Below the pieces are notes generated by a model. The model was not told the DNA's origin and ran no database searches. It saw nothing but the letters and a program-made list of their open reading frames with translations. Shown here piece by piece: positions 61,666 through 64,000 of a stretch of 64,000 nucleotides of DNA; the first letter of the stretch is position 1; each line of letters begins with the position of its first letter. The stretch is from positions 5,270,001 through 5,334,000 of the forward strand of contig NZ_CP109499.1 in the NCBI RefSeq assembly GCF_036231965.1, given 5' to 3'. This DNA is from Streptomyces sp. NBC_01428 (GTDB taxonomy: Bacteria; Actinomycetota; Actinomycetes; Streptomycetales; Streptomycetaceae). Made by a program: the position numbers and the translations under genes.

Positions 61666-63831
61666 ATGAGCGAGATGATCACCGCGGACCTGGTCGATCT
61701 CGACCTGTCCGCCGACACCAAGGAGGCGGCGGCCCGTGCCCTCGCCGAGCGCATGGCCGCCCTGGGCCGGGTCACCGACCTGGACGGGTTCCTCGCCGAC
61801 GTGGCCGCCCGCGAGGCCCAGATGCCGACCGGCCTGGACGGCGGCATCGGCATCCCGCACTGCCGCAGCGAACACGTCACGGAACCGACGCTCGCCTTCG
61901 GACGCAAGGCCGCCGGGATCGACTTCGGTGCGCCGGACGGCCCCGCCGACCTGATCTTCCTGATCGCCGCCCCGGCGGGCGCGGACGACGCCCACCTCAC
62001 CATCCTGTCGGCCCTCGCCCGGCAGCTGACGAACACCGCGTTCACCGCCGCACTGCGGGCCGTGGGCGACACGGAGACCGCCGCGGCGCTCATCCGCGGC
62101 GACCGGACCCCGGCATCCGCGGACGTGCCCGCAGACGCCGGGAACGCCGAGCGTCCGGAGGGCTCCGGGGCGACGGAGGCGGGCGCGGCCGGCGCGGTGG
62201 CCTCCGCCGAGGACACCGCCGTGAGCGGCACGGCCCCGGTGCCGAGTGCGGGCGTCGAGGACGGATCCGACCCGGTGCCCGGCGCCACCGCTGCTCCGGA
62301 CGGCCGCCCGTTCCGTGTCGTCGCCGTCACCTCCTGCCCCACCGGCATCGCGCACACCTACATGGCGGCAGAGTCCCTGGAGAACGCGGGCCGCGAGGCC
62401 GGGATCGAACTCGTCGTGGAGACGCAGGGGTCGGCCGGCTTCACCCGCCTCGACCCGGCGGTGATCGCGGCCGCCGACGGCGTGATCCTCGCCCACGACG
62501 TGCCCGTACGGGAGAAGGAACGCTTCGCCGGGAAGCCGACCGTCGACGTCGGGGTGAAGGCGGGGATCAACCGTCCCGCCGAACTCGTCGCCGAGGTACG
62601 GGAGAAGGCCGCCCGCGGCGAGGTCACCGCCGGATCGGCGCCGGGCTCCGCCGCCGGCTCGGCCTCCGGCACGCCCGTCGAGCGCACCGGCGGCACCGGC
62701 GACGGCTACGGCACCCGGCTCCGCACCTGGCTGATGTCCGGGGTGAGTTACATGGTCCCGTTCGTCGCCGCGGGCGGTCTGCTCATCGCCCTCGGCTTCG
62801 CGATCGGCGGCTGGCAGGTCAACAAGGCACCGTCCGTCATGGACCACTTCGTATGGACCCAGGCGGACAGCTGGGGCGCGCTGCTGTTCCAGATCGGCGG
62901 CGTCGCCTTCAACTTCCTGATCCCCGTCCTGGCCGGCTACATCGCCTACGGCATGGCGGACCGGCCCGGTCTCGTCCCCGGGTTCGTCGGCGGCTCGATC
63001 GCCCTCACCATCAACGCGGGCTTCCTCGGCGGCCTCGCGGCGGGCCTGATCGCCGGCGGCGTGGTCATGGCGATCCAGAAGGTCCGCATTCCGGCGGCGG
63101 TGCGCGGCATCATGCCGGTGGTGGTGATCCCGCTGATCTCCTCGGCGGTCGTCGGATTCCTGATGTTCGTGGTGATCGGCAAGCCCATCGCGTCCGCGCA
63201 GAAGGGCATGACCGACTGGCTGAACGGCCTCACCGGCGCGAACGCCGTCCTGCTCGGCGCCCTCCTCGGCCTGATGATGTGCTTCGACCTCGGCGGCCCG
63301 GTCAACAAGGTCGCCTACACCTTCGCCACCGCGGGGATCGCCGTCGCGAACCCCGGCGACTCGGCGATGAAGATCATGGCGGCCGTGATGGCGGCGGGCA
63401 TGGTCCCGCCGCTGGCGATGGCCCTCGCGACGACCGTGCGCGCCCGCCTCTTCACCCCGACCGAGCGCGAGAACGGCAAGGCCGCCTGGGTGCTGGGCGC
63501 CTCCTTCATCACCGAGGGCGCGATCCCCTTCGCCGCCGCCGATCCGCTGCGCGTCATCCCCTCCGCGATGGCGGGCGGCGCCGTCACCGGCGCCCTGTCG
63601 ATGACGTTCGGTGCCACGCTGCGCGCCCCGCACGGCGGCATCTTCGTGGTCCCGCTGATCGGCAACCCGTTCCTCTACCTCATCGCCGTCGCCGCAGGCG
63701 TCGGTGTCACCACCGCTCTGGTCGTCGTCCTGAAGGGCCTGCGCCAGCGGTCCCCGTCGGGTGCCGGCGCCGAGAGCACCGGCACCGGCGCGGTGTCCCC
63801 GGCCGGTTCGAAGGAGCCGGTCGCGGCCTGA
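61666..63831 (+). CDS. fruA: PTS fructose-specific EIIABC transporter
   Basis: 721 residues in the order IIA-IIB-IIC; ATG 61666 with AAGGAG upstream. IIA: phospho-His65 (GIGIPHCRS). An Ala/Gly/Glu-rich linker (~148-205) precedes IIB, with phospho-Cys224 (VTSCPTGIAHTYMAAE). IIC, with about eight helices, starts near residue 355 (LMSGVSYMVPFVAAGGLLIA). It imports fructose as fructose 1-phosphate. It is the last gene of fruRKA; EI and HPr must be encoded elsewhere. Confidence 0.96.
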   Translation: MSEMITADLVDLDLSADTKEAAARALAERMAALGRVTDLDGFLADVAAREAQMPTGLDGGIGIPHCRSEHVTEPTLAFGRKAAGIDFGAPDGPADLIFLIAAPAGADDAHLTILSALARQLTNTAFTAALRAVGDTETAAALIRGDRTPASADVPADAGNAERPEGSGATEAGAAGAVASAEDTAVSGTAPVPSAGVEDGSDPVPGATAAPDGRPFRVVAVTSCPTGIAHTYMAAESLENAGREAGIELVVETQGSAGFTRLDPAVIAAADGVILAHDVPVREKERFAGKPTVDVGVKAGINRPAELVAEVREKAARGEVTAGSAPGSAAGSASGTPVERTGGTGDGYGTRLRTWLMSGVSYMVPFVAAGGLLIALGFAIGGWQVNKAPSVMDHFVWTQADSWGALLFQIGGVAFNFLIPVLAGYIAYGMADRPGLVPGFVGGSIALTINAGFLGGLAAGLIAGGVVMAIQKVRIPAAVRGIMPVVVIPLISSAVVGFLMFVVIGKPIASAQKGMTDWLNGLTGANAVLLGALLGLMMCFDLGGPVNKVAYTFATAGIAVANPGDSAMKIMAAVMAAGMVPPLAMALATTVRARLFTPTERENGKAAWVLGASFITEGAIPFAAADPLRVIPSAMAGGAVTGALSMTFGATLRAPHGGIFVVPLIGNPFLYLIAVAAGVGVTTALVVVLKGLRQRSPSGAGAESTGTGAVSPAGSKEPVAA

Positions 63832-63894
63832 ACCGCCTGCCACCGTGCCCCTTTGGGGCATCTGTGAGGCGTTCACCGCTTCTGCGAGATGCGT

Positions 63895-63924
63895 CACGGT
63901 CCGGGGCCAAAGTCCCGGACCGTG
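63895..63924. terminator. 11-bp-arm hairpin after fruA
   Basis: CACGGTCCGGG and its complement flank GCCAAAGT, 63 bp after the fruA stop and 17 bp before the next start. It may terminate fruA or act in the promoter of the next gene. Confidence 0.5.
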
Positions 63925-63940
63925 GTGTCTACTGGGGCGC

Positions 63941-64000
63941 ATGCCCGAGCACGTGTCGATCCTCCAGCTGACCGGCGTGGCGTTCCTCGCGCTGGCGACC
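63941..64000 (+). CDS. N-terminal fragment of a gene running off the window
   Basis: 20 codons beginning MPEHVSILQLTGVAFLALAT, a likely membrane-embedded or signal-bearing N-terminus. There is no ribosome binding site and TCTACT lies ~9 nt upstream, compatible with a leaderless start. Too short to identify. Confidence 0.5.
   Translation, partial: MPEHVSILQLTGVAFLALAT

Overview
The window is chromosomal DNA from an actinomycete, almost certainly a Streptomyces. The GC content is very high, with strong third-position GC bias that creates long mirror-image open frames. Starts are often GTG or TTG, and leaderless starts are common. Family markers include a fused FO synthase (FbiC), an HrdD-type sigma factor, a ScbR-type gamma-butyrolactone-receptor homologue, an XRE/DUF397 pair and a SigE-family ECF sigma factor.

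Layout. Positions 1-18.3 kb hold a catabolic pair (N-acyl-D-amino-acid deacylase-type amidohydrolase plus aldehyde dehydrogenase, overlapping by 4 bp), a Tat-type PHP phosphoesterase, fbiC, a secreted double-LamG protein, a large P-loop NTPase/TPR protein followed by a degenerate ADP-ribosylglycohydrolase, a sodium/solute symporter, and a divergent SDR / EthD-like pair sharing a perfect operator-like palindrome. Positions 18.5-26.2 kb hold the DUF397/XRE pair, a GPP34 protein, a D,D-carboxypeptidase with a very long disordered N-terminus, and a polytopic membrane protein. Positions 26.2-33 kb hold an alpha/beta hydrolase with a Cys nucleophile, a MerR regulator, glutathione peroxidase, an ArsR-type regulator divergent from an MFS exporter, an RTX-like secreted protein, and an ECF sigma factor with its translationally coupled membrane partner. 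Positions 34-38.3 kb hold a propeller/cell-wall-binding surface protein, a DJ-1/PfpI protein, a VOC protein and a hypothetical protein.

Positions 38.3-43.9 kb are the accessory part. They carry small hypothetical and membrane proteins, a DUF1963-type gene broken by an in-frame stop and a frameshift, and the relic of an integrative element at tRNA-Arg(CCT). The relic consists of a displaced 3' tRNA fragment, three small ORFs, a 3' Nudix remnant fused head-to-head to a 3' tyrosine-integrase remnant, and the regenerated tRNA. Positions 44-59.5 kb are rich in regulators: a ScbR-like TetR with a 13-unit heptapeptide insertion, a tandem IclR fusion, a TetR/MFS pair with twin operators, a MarR/DODA-dioxygenase pair, a PAT-like acetyltransferase beside hrdD, another TetR with a palindrome, and a WYL regulator divergent from an MFS exporter. 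An M6 metalloprotease also lies here. Positions 59.6-63.8 kb are the fructose operon fruR-fruK-fruA, and a truncated gene follows at the right edge.

The genes are mainly regulator-plus-target pairs, which makes the predicted operators the most testable part. The strongest candidates for unusual biology are the NTPase-TPR/pseudo-ADP-ribosylhydrolase pair, the ScbR-like protein with the coding repeat, the decayed tRNA-Arg element, and the Cys-nucleophile hydrolase. No biosynthetic gene cluster, CRISPR array or rRNA is visible.
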